The translations under genes and the position numbers were made by a program. The notes under the pieces were generated by a model. That model worked only from the letters and a program-made list of their open reading frames with translations, was not told where the DNA came from and did not search any database. 64,000 nt of DNA from Terribacillus sp. FSL K6-0262 (lineage in GTDB: Bacteria > Bacillota > Bacilli > Bacillales > Amphibacillaceae): NCBI RefSeq assembly GCF_037977385.1, contig NZ_CP150277.1, forward strand, positions 2,395,001 through 2,459,000, given 5' to 3'. Of the stretch, positions 1 through 8,067 are shown piece after piece (the first letter of the stretch is position 1; every line of letters begins with the position of its first letter).

Positions 1-27
1 TTAACAGAAATGGGAATTCGGGATCGA

Positions 28-70
28 TAAATAGTATAACTCAGAACGGAAATATAGGTTATACTATTTA
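28..70. repeat. 13-bp AT-rich inverted repeat
   Basis: The arms TAAATAGTATAAC (28-40) and GTTATACTATTTA (58-70) are perfect reverse complements around a 17-base loop. The stem is AT-rich and lacks a following T-tract, so it is a weak terminator candidate. An operator or the tail of an upstream unit is equally possible. No gene is seen in positions 1-197. Confidence 0.4.
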
Positions 71-197
71 ATCTGTGTGAGGCGTTTATTAGGATGCAAA
101 CACAGGGGATCTGCCTGGATCTTGGCAGCAAAAGCTGTGACAGGCTTGTTTTGTCTGCTGCCAATGTATTTTCTTACTTAAAAAAGTAACAAAACTA

Positions 198-226
198 TTG
201 AAATCATTTTTGGAAGCGCATACAAT
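198..226 (+). promoter_or_regulatory. sigma-A promoter with overlapping cre site
   Basis: TTGAAA (198-203) and TACAAT (221-226) are separated by 17 bases and lie about 75 bases before the transporter start. TTGGAAGCGCATACAA (210-225) matches the CcpA cre consensus WTGNAANCGNWNNCWW at every fixed position. It covers the spacer and most of the -10 element, a position expected to give repression by CcpA on preferred sugars. Binding itself is inferred. Confidence 0.65.
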
Positions 227-299
227 GGATGTAATATATTATGCAACGCTGCTTAGGATTTGGGGGAATTGTTTCAGGAGACGATGAGGGGGATTTAGC

Positions 300-1595
300 A
301 TGTTAGCTATAATGGGTTTCTTGATGGTCTTTCTATTCATGTATTTGATTATGACAAAAAAGCTATCTGCGTTAATTGCGCTGATGATCATTCCAGCGAT
401 TTTCGCTGTACTGACAGGGCATGCCTCTGAATTAGGGGAGATGTCACTCCAAGGCATCACAGACTTGGCACCAACCGGTATCATGCTATTATTCGCGATT
501 CTTTATTTTGGAATCATGATTGATGCAGGTTTATTCGATCCAGTCGTCGGCCGCATTTTGAAAGCGGTCAAAGGGGATCCGACGAAGATCGTCATCGGTA
601 CGGCTGCGCTTGCACTTGTCGTATCCTTGGATGGGGATGGGACGACAAGTTATATGATAACGGTTTCTGCGTTCTTCCCGCTGTATCAGCGGCTGAAAAT
701 GAATCCGCTCATCCTGCCGGCAATTGCGGTCATGTGTGTGAGCTTGACCAATATGGTGCCATGGGGCGGACCGACTGCGCGTGCTGCGGCTGCCTTGAAT
801 GTGGATGTAGGCGATGTGTTCGTTCCGCTAATCCCGACTATGATCGGCGGGGCAATCTGGATATTCTTCACTGCATTCATCCTGGGTCGCCGGGAAAAGA
901 AACGTCTTGGTGTCGTTACATTCGATGATGCAGAACGGCGCACTTTGCAGCAGCAGGCTGCCACGGTCGATGCTTCGCTGAAGCGGCCGAAGCTTCTATG
1001 GGTCAACTTTGCACTGACAGTTGTCTTAATGTTCGGTCTAATCAAGGGCATCATGCCGCTGCCGGTATTGTTCATGCTAGCATTTGCCGTTGCCATCACA
1101 ATCAACTATCCGAACCTGAAGCAGCAGAAGGAACGTATCGCCGATCATGCCGGCAACGTACTCGCCGTCGTTTCCCTCGTATTCGCTGCCGGTATTTTCA
1201 CGGGTATCCTATCCGGCACCGAGATGGTGGATGCAATGGCATCCAGCCTCATTTCCATCATTCCGGATTCATGGGGACCAGCATTCAGCATCATCGTAGC
1301 AGTCACAAGTATTCCCTTTACGTTCTTCATGTCCAATGATGCGTACTATTTCGGGGTTGTACCGATTCTTGCAGAAGCCGCTGCCAACTATGGCTTCTCG
1401 GCAGCTGAAATCGCGAGGGCATCCCTGCTTGGGCAGCCTGTCCACTTGCTCAGCCCGCTTGTACCAGCAACCTATTTGCTGGTCGGGATGTCGAAGGTCG
1501 ACTTCGGGGAATTCCAGCGATTCACGATCCTGTGGGCGACAGGAACTGCATTTGCCGTTATTGCGGTGGCTATCGTAACGGGGATAATATTCTAG
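300..1595 (+). CDS. CitMHS-family citrate/metal symporter
   Basis: This 431-residue polytopic membrane protein has about a dozen hydrophobic segments and a charged central loop near residues 195-235. Length and sequence style fit the CitMHS family (CitM/CitH of Bacillus), which imports citrate complexed with a divalent metal in symport with protons. The stretch DGDGTTSYM near residue 118 and the late segment FFMSNDAYYFGVVPIL fit the family's conserved membrane motifs. The ATG follows a purine-rich GATGAGGGGGA. It stands alone between a cre-controlled promoter and a terminator, so carbon catabolite repression is likely. No CitST-type two-component pair is adjacent, unlike B. subtilis citM. Which metal or carboxylate is carried cannot be read from sequence. 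Confidence 0.85.
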   Translation: MLAIMGFLMVFLFMYLIMTKKLSALIALMIIPAIFAVLTGHASELGEMSLQGITDLAPTGIMLLFAILYFGIMIDAGLFDPVVGRILKAVKGDPTKIVIGTAALALVVSLDGDGTTSYMITVSAFFPLYQRLKMNPLILPAIAVMCVSLTNMVPWGGPTARAAAALNVDVGDVFVPLIPTMIGGAIWIFFTAFILGRREKKRLGVVTFDDAERRTLQQQAATVDASLKRPKLLWVNFALTVVLMFGLIKGIMPLPVLFMLAFAVAITINYPNLKQQKERIADHAGNVLAVVSLVFAAGIFTGILSGTEMVDAMASSLISIIPDSWGPAFSIIVAVTSIPFTFFMSNDAYYFGVVPILAEAAANYGFSAAEIARASLLGQPVHLLSPLVPATYLLVGMSKVDFGEFQRFTILWATGTAFAVIAVAIVTGIIF

Positions 1596-1603
1596 GAAAT
1601 ATA

Positions 1604-1632
1604 AAAATACCGTCCGGAATGGACGGTATTTT
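1604..1632 (+). terminator. Rho-independent terminator
   Basis: A 12-bp stem, AAAATACCGTCC (1604-1615) with GGACGGTATTTT (1621-1632), encloses a 5-base loop just after the transporter stop. The right arm ends in TTTT. Confidence 0.85.
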
Positions 1633-1650
1633 AGTGAGAAGCTTTTGCCG

Positions 1651-2446
1651 GGCCTCTGCCTGCGCCTGCGGCTTGTCAATCGGCCAGTTTTCTTTATACT
1701 TTCAGGGATAAAACTTTAACAGAAAGCAGATTCGACGCAGGTAAAGTTTTTAGGAAGAAAGTATAAGTGCAACTAGGCCTCTGCCTGCGCCTGCGGCTTG
1801 GCAGTCGGCCAGTTTTCTTTATACTTTCGGGGCATAAAACTTTAACAGAAAGCAGATTCGACGCAGGTAAAGTTTTTAGGAAGAAAGTATAAGTGCAACT
1901 AGGCCTCTGTCTGCGCCTGCGGCTTGGCAATCGGCCAGTTTTCTTTATACTTTCGGGGCATAAAACTTTAACAGAAAGCAGATTCGATGCAGGTAAAGTT
2001 TTTAGGAAGAAAGTATAAGAACAACTAGACCTCTGTCTGCGCCTGCGGCTTGTCAGTCGGCCAGTTTTCTTTATACTTTCCAGGGATAAAACTTTAACTG
2101 AGAGCAGATTCGACGTAGGTAAAGTTTTAAGGAAGAAAGTATAAGTGTAACTAGGCCTCTGCCTGCGCCTGCGGCTTGTCAGTCGGCAAGTTTTCTTTAT
2201 ACTTTCCAGGGTATTTTAACTGAAAGCAAATACCACGTAGTCAGAGCTTTTAGGAAGAAAGTATAAGTGCAACTAGGCCTCTGTCTGCGCCTGCGGCTTG
2301 CCAGTCGGCCAGTTTTCTTTATACTTTCCAGGGATAAAACTTTAACAGAAAGCAGATTCGATGCAGGTAAAGTTTTAAGGAAGAAAGTATAAGTGCAACT
2401 AAGCCTCTGCCTGCGCCTGCGGCTTGTCAGTCGGCAAGTTTTCTTT
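1651..2446. repeat. tandem array of ~126-bp repeats, 6.4 copies
   Basis: Copies begin at 1651, 1776, 1902, 2028, 2154, 2276 and 2402, giving unit lengths of 125, 126, 126, 126, 122 and 126 bases plus a partial seventh copy of about 45 bases. Each unit starts with a GC-rich block (GGCCTCTGCCTGCGCCTGCG) and continues into an AT-rich block with nested palindromes. In copy 2 the outer arms are 1818-1828 and 1883-1893, and the inner arms are 1836-1846 and 1866-1876. The fifth copy has diverged and lost its inner arm pairing. The last partial copy runs into the stop codon of the DUF2536 gene at 2445. The array fills the whole space between two convergent genes and holds no credible coding sequence. 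Confidence 0.9.
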
Positions 2447-2645
2447 ATTTCGCTTTAAAATGTGCCACAGCGCTATAAAAGCGGCGGCCGTTTTCGTCTA
2501 TATGCATATTGTGAGAGACGTGATGGAGCTCCAGCAGGATTGCTTTGTTGTGCTGGATCTGTTCGTTGATTTTCTTTTCCAAGGTGGCCAAGTCATTTGC
2601 TTCGAAGAACTCGACTTTGTCTTTCAGCATTTCCAAATCTAGCAT
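2445..2645 (-). CDS. yrzA: DUF2536 family protein (YrzA-like)
   Basis: This small soluble protein of 66 residues contains LKDKVEFFEANDLATLEKKI and resembles B. subtilis YrzA (DUF2536), whose function is unknown. A longer reading frame exists, but the ATG at 2645 has AAAGGA eight bases upstream and gives the usual family length. The upstream minus-strand acetyltransferase ends 39 bases away with no clear terminator between, so the two may be co-transcribed. Its stop codon lies inside the last partial copy of the tandem repeat array. Confidence 0.75.
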   Translation of the reverse strand: MLDLEMLKDKVEFFEANDLATLEKKINEQIQHNKAILLELHHVSHNMHIDENGRRFYSAVAHFKAK

Positions 2646-2684
2646 GATTTCGTTCCTTTCTATTACAGCTTTCACCCTATTATA

Positions 2685-3563
2685 TTATGCATGGGATATT
2701 TCGGGAAACTGGAATACAGCAGGGAGCAGCTCTGGTTTATTCACAAACAAAGTATCACGTTCGGTATGCTTGTGGCTGATAGGCTCCAAATCCGGGAAGG
2801 TCGGCGTGAAATGGAAAATGACCTCGGTAATGCCGTCCTGGGCGACGTAATCTTCTATTTGCTTCCAGACAAGCCGGGTCTGGCTGATCACTTCGTATAA
2901 GTGCATCGTCTGCCCGATCTTTTTATAAATCAGCAGGGCGGCCGGCTCCAACAGCTCGATGATCTCGATTTCCGGATCATACAATGTGTGGAAGCCGAGG
3001 AGATGCTGGGCATCCGATATGTCGAGAATATCCGACTGCGGGCAGCGTTTGCCATAGCGGTCAAGCAGCACGACCATGTCCTGGGGATTGGCAGCAGGCT
3101 GAAGCTTGCGATAATCCGGAACAGGACGGAGCTCAGGGGACACTGGAATGGAAAACAAATATTCCTCGACAGCAGTGAAGCCAAGCTTCCCATAGAATCC
3201 TTCCATCCCTGGCCGGGAAAACAAATAAATCAAATCGGTCTCATCCTCATATTGCTGGATGACACGCTGCAGCAGCTTGGTAGCCAGGCCTTGATTCTGA
3301 TAGCCAGGGTCTGTCATGACAGTGCCGATCTGGATTGCCTTCCTTTTCTGTTTGTGGATATGTACTGTGAGCGCGCTTACAGAAACATTTGCAACGATCT
3401 GTGCATCGTCTGCGAAGGCATGTGTATGATAGCGCTCATTCCACAGACCGCTTTCATATAATAATTCAAAATCGAAGCCGAAAGTTTTTCTGGCTAATTT
3501 ATTAAAACTTTTACGTAAATTCTGTTCATGTGCAAATGCAGTTACTGCTTGCAAAGCAGTCAT
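2685..3563 (-). CDS. GNAT family N-acetyltransferase
   Basis: This 292-residue protein carries an N-terminal GNAT domain. The acetyl-CoA binding signature is visible as VMTDPGYQNQGLATKLL near residues 83-99, followed by YGKLGF. The C-terminal half (about 150-292) is a second region seen in larger two-domain acetyltransferases. The substrate is unknown. Two ATG codons lie side by side; the second (3563) is better spaced from GGGGG, and the first (3566) adds one residue. Divergently transcribed from the ROK kinase gene. Confidence 0.75.
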   Translation of the reverse strand: MTALQAVTAFAHEQNLRKSFNKLARKTFGFDFELLYESGLWNERYHTHAFADDAQIVANVSVSALTVHIHKQKRKAIQIGTVMTDPGYQNQGLATKLLQRVIQQYEDETDLIYLFSRPGMEGFYGKLGFTAVEEYLFSIPVSPELRPVPDYRKLQPAANPQDMVVLLDRYGKRCPQSDILDISDAQHLLGFHTLYDPEIEIIELLEPAALLIYKKIGQTMHLYEVISQTRLVWKQIEDYVAQDGITEVIFHFTPTFPDLEPISHKHTERDTLFVNKPELLPAVFQFPEISHA

Positions 3564-3720
3564 CATGCATCCCCCATTTCTGACAAACTAATCTGGATTT
3601 TAAGATTATTAATATTTCTATTTTATAATAATTTTCGTAATTGTACAGTCTGCGCTATCTGTTGACGCAGAAGGAGAAAACTTCCATAGTAGAATAAGAG
3701 AGACGAATGAGGTGATAGTT

Positions 3721-4590
3721 TTGCGATATGGAGCTATTGAAGCTGGCGGTACAAAATTTGTTTGTGCTGTCGGAGATGAGCATGGGAATGTGGAGGAACG
3801 AGTCTCCTTCCCTACAGCAAAACCGGAAGAAACAGTCCAGCAGGTGCTCGGCTTCTTCCGTGATAAACAAATCAAAGCGCTGGGTGTCGGTGCTTTTGGA
3901 CCGGTCGATGTGAAGGAAGACAGTCCTGGCTATGGTATGATCGGCAACACACCGAAGCTGGAGTGGAAAGATTATCCGCTGCTGTCTGAGCTCAAAAGCA
4001 GGCTGGGCGTGCCGGTCAAGCTGGATACCGATGTGAATGCAGCTGCTTTAGGGGAGTATATGCACGGGGCGGCAAAAGATGCCGGAAGCTGCTTGTATAT
4101 CACAGTCGGGACAGGCATCGGGGCCGGAGCCATCGTCAACGGGGAAACGTTGCGGGGCTTTTCGCATCCGGAAATGGGTCATATGCTGATCAGACGGAGT
4201 CCGCATGACGCCTACCCGGGGAAATGTCCGTATCATCGTGATTGCTTGGAAGGCCTCGCCGCAGGCCCTGCCATCGAGGCCCGCTGGGGGGAGAAGGCGC
4301 AGAAGCTCTATCACCAGGAGGAAGTCTGGCAGATGGAAGCCTTTTATTTGGCGCAGGCAATCATGAACTACACCTTGGTGCTAAGCCCGGAAAAAATCAT
4401 CATGGGCGGCGGCGTCATGAAGAAGGACGGGCTGCATGAGATGATCCAGCAGGAGCTGGAGCAGCTTATGCATCAATATGTCCCGCTTCCGGAAAATTAC
4501 CTCGTCCCGCCTGGATTAAAGGATGACGCAGGTATCGTCGGAGCACTCATGCTGGCAAAAGATGCTCAACGAATAGAGGGATCAGGATGA
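3721..4590 (+). CDS. ROK family sugar kinase (fructokinase-like)
   Basis: This ATP-dependent sugar kinase of about 289 residues has EAGGTKF (7-13) as phosphate-binding loop, DTDVNA (102-107) with the expected catalytic Asp, GTGIGAG (130-136), and the ROK zinc signature HPEMGH (149-154) with Cys169, His172 and Cys175. It closely resembles Bacillus fructokinases GmuE/YdhR, which phosphorylate fructose or mannose. The TTG at 3721 is chosen because GAGGTGAT lies just upstream and the product then begins like GmuE; a GTG at 3712 is the alternative. A possible promoter is TTGACG (3662-3667) with CATAGT (3685-3690). Its last bases overlap the next gene (ATGA), indicating coupling. Confidence 0.85.
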   Translation: MRYGAIEAGGTKFVCAVGDEHGNVEERVSFPTAKPEETVQQVLGFFRDKQIKALGVGAFGPVDVKEDSPGYGMIGNTPKLEWKDYPLLSELKSRLGVPVKLDTDVNAAALGEYMHGAAKDAGSCLYITVGTGIGAGAIVNGETLRGFSHPEMGHMLIRRSPHDAYPGKCPYHRDCLEGLAAGPAIEARWGEKAQKLYHQEEVWQMEAFYLAQAIMNYTLVLSPEKIIMGGGVMKKDGLHEMIQQELEQLMHQYVPLPENYLVPPGLKDDAGIVGALMLAKDAQRIEGSG

Positions 4591-4844
4591 AGTACTTCGC
4601 AGCATTTCTGAAAATGGAGAAGCCGGAATTGAACCAGCAATACCGCCAGGCGCATTTGGATTTCCTGGCCGATATGGATGAGAAGGGGTATATCTTCGCC
4701 AGAGGGGCATTTGCTGACGGCGCAGGCGGTCTGGTTATCTATCAAGCAGCGGATGAGGCCGAAGCGAAGCGATTGGCTGAGCAGGATCCATATTTGATCA
4801 ATGGCGTCCGCAGCTTGGAGCTGCATGAATGGAATAAGGTCTAA
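4587..4844 (+). CDS. YciI family protein
   Basis: This 85-residue protein has the YCII fold pattern: an N-terminal strand MKYFAAFLKM, an AHLDFLADMDEKG helix, and a D-P pair (QDPYLINGVRSLELHEW) near the C-terminus, with the acidic/His residues typical of the family. YciI proteins are small dimeric enzymes or binding proteins of mostly unknown role. The start codon overlaps the stop of the sugar kinase by four bases, so translation is probably coupled. Confidence 0.75.
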   Translation: MKYFAAFLKMEKPELNQQYRQAHLDFLADMDEKGYIFARGAFADGAGGLVIYQAADEAEAKRLAEQDPYLINGVRSLELHEWNKV

Positions 4845-4915
4845 ACTTTACCATTTCTGTAAGTGAAAGCATGCTATAATTTAATTGATAATTTAGGAGA
4901 ATCGAGGGATATGCT

Positions 4916-5905
4916 ATGAAAGTGCTAGTTACTGGCGGTGCCGGCTATATCGGCTCCCACGCGGTGGCCAGACTCCTGGAAAAAGGACATGAGCCTGTAA
5001 TCATCGATAATGTGATGACCGGCCATTTGGCAGCAGTCAACAAGAATGCGGTCTTTTATGAAGGGGATCTTCGCGATGCAGCATTTTTGGATGATGTATT
5101 TGCGAAGGAAAAAGTCGATGCAGTCGTCCACTTCGCTGCCAGCTCCCTTGTCGGGGAATCAGTCGAGGAGCCGCTGAAGTACTTCGGCAATAACGTCTAT
5201 GGTATGCAGGTCCTGCTGGAAGCAATGCGCAGGCATGACGTCAAAAAAATCGTCTTCTCTTCCACAGCTGCTACATATGGAGATACGAATGTCGTTCCAT
5301 TGACGGAGGATTTGGATACGAACCCGGAGAGTCCTTATGGCGAGTCCAAGCTGATGATGGAAAAAATGATGAAATGGTGCGACAAAGCTTACGGTATCAA
5401 ATTCGTCTCCCTGCGCTACTTCAATGTCGGCGGAGCACATCCGGACGGAAAGATCGGGGAAGATCACAGCCCGGAAACACATTTGATTCCGATCATCCTG
5501 CAAACAGCACTCGGACAGCGGGAATATATCACCATCTTCGGCGACGATTATCCGACAGAGGATGGAACATGCATCCGCGACTACATCCATGTCATCGACT
5601 TGATCGATGCCCATCTGCTTGCTCTTGAATATCTGGATGATGGCGGCAAGAGTGATATCTTCAACCTCGGCTCCAGCCAAGGCTTCTCTGTCAAAGAGAT
5701 GATCGACGTTGCCCGCACCGTCACGGGCAAAGAAATCCCGGCCAAAGTCGGTCCGCGCCGAGCTGGCGATCCGGCAGTCCTGATTGCCAGCTCTGATAAG
5801 GCGAAGGAAATACTGGGCTGGAATCCAACGCGCACGGATATGAAGGACATCATCGGTGATGCCTGGAGATGGCATCAGAACCGGCCGAATGGTTATGATG
5901 CATAA
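4916..5905 (+). CDS. galE: UDP-glucose 4-epimerase
   Basis: This 329-residue short-chain dehydrogenase-type epimerase has the Rossmann motif GGAGYIGS (7-14), a serine/threonine catalytic stretch FSSTAATYG near 114-122, and the YxxxK pair Tyr141/Lys145. It interconverts UDP-glucose and UDP-galactose with bound NAD, supplying galactosyl donors for cell-surface polysaccharides such as those of the 15-29 kb cluster. It has its own terminator and 71 bases of upstream spacer, so it may be a single-gene unit or the end of the preceding pair. Full family length, no defects. Confidence 0.93.
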   Translation: MKVLVTGGAGYIGSHAVARLLEKGHEPVIIDNVMTGHLAAVNKNAVFYEGDLRDAAFLDDVFAKEKVDAVVHFAASSLVGESVEEPLKYFGNNVYGMQVLLEAMRRHDVKKIVFSSTAATYGDTNVVPLTEDLDTNPESPYGESKLMMEKMMKWCDKAYGIKFVSLRYFNVGGAHPDGKIGEDHSPETHLIPIILQTALGQREYITIFGDDYPTEDGTCIRDYIHVIDLIDAHLLALEYLDDGGKSDIFNLGSSQGFSVKEMIDVARTVTGKEIPAKVGPRRAGDPAVLIASSDKAKEILGWNPTRTDMKDIIGDAWRWHQNRPNGYDA

Positions 5906-5915
5906 AATGACACAG

Positions 5916-5949
5916 CAAAGAACTGCCGAATGATTTCGGCAGTTCTTTG
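5916..5949 (+). terminator. Rho-independent terminator after galE
   Basis: A 15-bp perfect stem (5916-5930 with 5935-5949) and a TGAT loop, with CTTTGTCTT following. Confidence 0.85.
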
Positions 5950-5999
5950 TCTTGCACGGAGTCCATCGGCAGTGACTTTATGGAAAAAGGGGATATAAT

Positions 6000-6392
6000 A
6001 TGCATGACATTACAACAATCGAACTCATTTTGGAGGATTTCACAAGTTTCATCATACCTTCTGCATGCATAACAACATTGCAGCTGAGCCACAAAGAGCG
6101 TCATCCAAGCAATGACCATGGCGATAAAGTATTAGGCTGGCGTGCAGATGGTGTGGTATTGGGATTGAGCAGTGCAGTCAATGTCCCGACGATCATCCAA
6201 GGGAGCAAGGTTATGATGCCTTTTGACAGAATAAGAAAGTATGAAGATATAACCCATATCCAAATTGACTATATACATGGGAAATCAGATTATATAACTG
6301 TGCCATGGCCTGGAGAAAGCGATATAAGCAATGATATACAGCACTCCATTGTGAATCAGGAGAATGGTGATTTAGAGATTGAGATTGGATAG
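6000..6392 (+). CDS. hypothetical protein, 130 residues
   Basis: I do not recognise this protein. It is predicted soluble with no signal peptide or membrane segment, and has a mixed alpha/beta look with an acidic C-terminus (ENGDLEIEIG). The ATG has AAAAGGGG eight bases upstream, which supports real translation. It lies between the galE terminator and a convergent acetyltransferase gene 21 bases away. Confidence 0.55.
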   Translation: MHDITTIELILEDFTSFIIPSACITTLQLSHKERHPSNDHGDKVLGWRADGVVLGLSSAVNVPTIIQGSKVMMPFDRIRKYEDITHIQIDYIHGKSDYITVPWPGESDISNDIQHSIVNQENGDLEIEIG

Positions 6393-6413
6393 CATTCGAC
6401 TTCCCCTCTCTCC

Positions 6414-6917
6414 TTACCGTGTATAACGGTAAACCAACACATCTTTACCATAGCGTGTCATCGTTTTCCACACCACCATCCCTATTTTCTCCGCAACCCG
6501 GCGGGACGCCATATTATCAGGGAAAATCAATGCAATCACACGCGCTTTATCCAATTGATGAATGGCTGTATCCTTAAACGCTGCAGCAGCCTCGGTGGCA
6601 AACCCCTTTCCCCAATGATCCGGAGCGATCCAATACCCGACTTCCAGCTCCATCACACCATCGATTTCCTGCGGGACCAATCCTGCATGGCCGATTTTCT
6701 CACCTGTGTCTTTCTCGATCAAAACCTGCAGACCCAAGCGATCATCCCCTTTTGTGTGGGATAAATTCCAGTTGAAAAACAAGCGGGCGCCTTCCTTGGT
6801 CCTTGGTCTTCCATTTCCGATATAACGGACAACCCTCGGGTCGCCCACCAAGCTTTCCAGGAAAGTCATATCGTCCGAGGTATAAGGACGGATGAGCAGT
6901 CGTTCGGTTTCATGCAT
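6414..6917 (-). CDS. RimJ/RimL-type GNAT acetyltransferase
   Basis: This 167-residue single GNAT domain begins with ETERLLIRPYTSDD, the usual opening of the Acetyltransf_3 group. It has the acetyl-CoA loop WIAPDHWGKGFATEAAAAF near residues 95-113 and NMASRRVAEKIGM near 133-145. Members acetylate protein N-termini or small amines; the target here is unknown. The start has AGGAGG-like purines (AAGGAGGCTG) upstream. It is convergent with the 130-residue hypothetical gene and divergent from the lactonase gene. Confidence 0.8.
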   Translation of the reverse strand: MHETERLLIRPYTSDDMTFLESLVGDPRVVRYIGNGRPRTKEGARLFFNWNLSHTKGDDRLGLQVLIEKDTGEKIGHAGLVPQEIDGVMELEVGYWIAPDHWGKGFATEAAAAFKDTAIHQLDKARVIALIFPDNMASRRVAEKIGMVVWKTMTRYGKDVLVYRYTR

Positions 6918-7028
6918 ATTTCAGCCTCCTTTTCGTCGTTTCATGCTTAGAAAACATCGATTCAGGTAATAGGTAATATAGTGATATGATAACTATAGCA
7001 GTTCATACATAAAAAAGGAGTGAGGAAA

Positions 7029-7898
7029 GTGGCAGAAGCGACATTATTGATCGATGCGAAGCAAAGTCTGGCAGAAGGACCTTTTTGGCGGGAAGAGACA
7101 GAGGAACTGTATTGGGTCGATATCAACGGCAAGGCCATCCATGCTTACAATACGAAGACGAAGGAGCATCGGGAAATCCCGGTCGATCAGAAAGTTGGCG
7201 CGGCTATACTCAAGAAGGATGGCGGCATGATCCTGGCAATGGAAAACGGGATTTATGAAACGGATAGCGAACTGAAAGCAAAAGTGCTGCTTCATAGCCC
7301 GGAGACTGACAGACCCTCCAACCGCTTCAACGATGGCAAGGCCGATCCATACGGCAGACTTTGGGCAGGAACGATGCCGGAAAAAGGAAGCGGTTATAAA
7401 GGGGCTTTTTATCGGATGGAGCTGGATCAGACGCTGACCCGCATCATTGATGGCATCGGGAATTCCAATGGGCTTGCCTGGAGCCCGGATCACAAGTATT
7501 TTTATTACATCGATACACCGACAGGCGAGGTGCAATGCTTCGATTACGACGGAGAGAAGGGGGAAATCAGCAATCCGCGCACAGCTGTTTCATTCCAGGA
7601 TGGAAAACCGGACGGCATGACGATCGATGAAGAAGGCAAGCTATGGATTGCCCATTACGGCGGCTCCAAGGTCTCGCGCTGGAATCCGGAAACAGGCGAG
7701 CGGCTGGAAGATATCCATCTGCCGGTCACCCAAGTGACAAGCTGCACCTTCGGCGGCCCGGAACGGAAGACATTATATATCACGACAGCAAGACAGAACC
7801 TGACCGAAGAGGACTTGGAAAAGCAGCCCCTTGCTGGCGGCATATTCGTATACGAGACCGATGTTGTCGGAGCACCCAACTATCGATTCGGAAAATAA
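7029..7898 (+). CDS. SMP-30/gluconolactonase family protein
   Basis: This six-bladed beta-propeller hydrolase of 289 residues opens with AEGPFWREETEELYWVDI, which contains the metal-binding Glu. It carries NRFNDGKADPYGRLWAGTM near 100-118 and SNGLAWSPD near 147-155, giving the Asn and Asp metal ligands of the family. Such enzymes open sugar lactones such as gluconolactone using a divalent cation. The GTG at 7029 lies eight bases after AAAAAGGAG; an upstream GTG at 7020 overlaps that ribosome site and is unlikely. Monocistronic, with a bidirectional terminator at its end. Confidence 0.85.
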   Translation: MAEATLLIDAKQSLAEGPFWREETEELYWVDINGKAIHAYNTKTKEHREIPVDQKVGAAILKKDGGMILAMENGIYETDSELKAKVLLHSPETDRPSNRFNDGKADPYGRLWAGTMPEKGSGYKGAFYRMELDQTLTRIIDGIGNSNGLAWSPDHKYFYYIDTPTGEVQCFDYDGEKGEISNPRTAVSFQDGKPDGMTIDEEGKLWIAHYGGSKVSRWNPETGERLEDIHLPVTQVTSCTFGGPERKTLYITTARQNLTEEDLEKQPLAGGIFVYETDVVGAPNYRFGK

Positions 7899-7923
7899 AA
7901 GAACCGGCGGATGCCGGTTCTTT
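7898..7923. terminator. bidirectional terminator between lactonase and phr
   Basis: An 11-bp stem AAAGAACCGGC (7898-7908) with GCCGGTTCTTT (7913-7923) is flanked by T-rich sequence on the plus side and by TTTTATTTTCC on the minus side. It can stop both the lactonase transcript and the converging rap-phr transcript. Confidence 0.8.
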
Positions 7924-7933
7924 GTTTTTGGTA

Positions 7934-8062
7934 TTAGAAGTCCGTAAGCGCAGGAGCATTAGGTAAAGAGCCTTTTACAGCTTGATCAGAGAATGAATAA
8001 CCTGCTACTGAGCTAACTAGGGCAGCAAGTACTAGAAATGCGGCGATGCGTTTCTTTGTCAT
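7934..8062 (-). CDS. phr: Phr-type signalling peptide precursor, 42 residues
   Basis: This short gene encodes a basic N-terminus (MTKKR), a hydrophobic export segment (IAAFLVLAALVSSVAGYSF) and a polar tail ending in KGSLPNAPALTDF. That is the standard layout of Phr precursors, which are secreted, cut to a short C-terminal peptide and re-imported by the Opp permease to inhibit the cognate Rap. AAGGAGGTGATAATA precedes the ATG, an unusually strong ribosome site that overlaps the rap stop codon; the spacing is only five bases, so the pair is coupled. The tail does not match the Arg-x-x-Thr pattern of several B. subtilis Phr peptides, so the mature signal cannot be named. Confidence 0.8.
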   Translation of the reverse strand: MTKKRIAAFLVLAALVSSVAGYSFSDQAVKGSLPNAPALTDF

Positions 8063-8067
8063 TATTA

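Noticed and set aside
1694-1930. Repetitive 78-residue open frame on the minus strand within the repeat array
   Set aside because: It exists because 126 is a multiple of three; there is no ribosome site, it covers only two units, and composition is Arg/Ser-rich nonsense.
5159-5875. 238-residue minus-strand frame opposite galE
   Set aside because: It is a shadow of a well-conserved gene without its own ribosome site.
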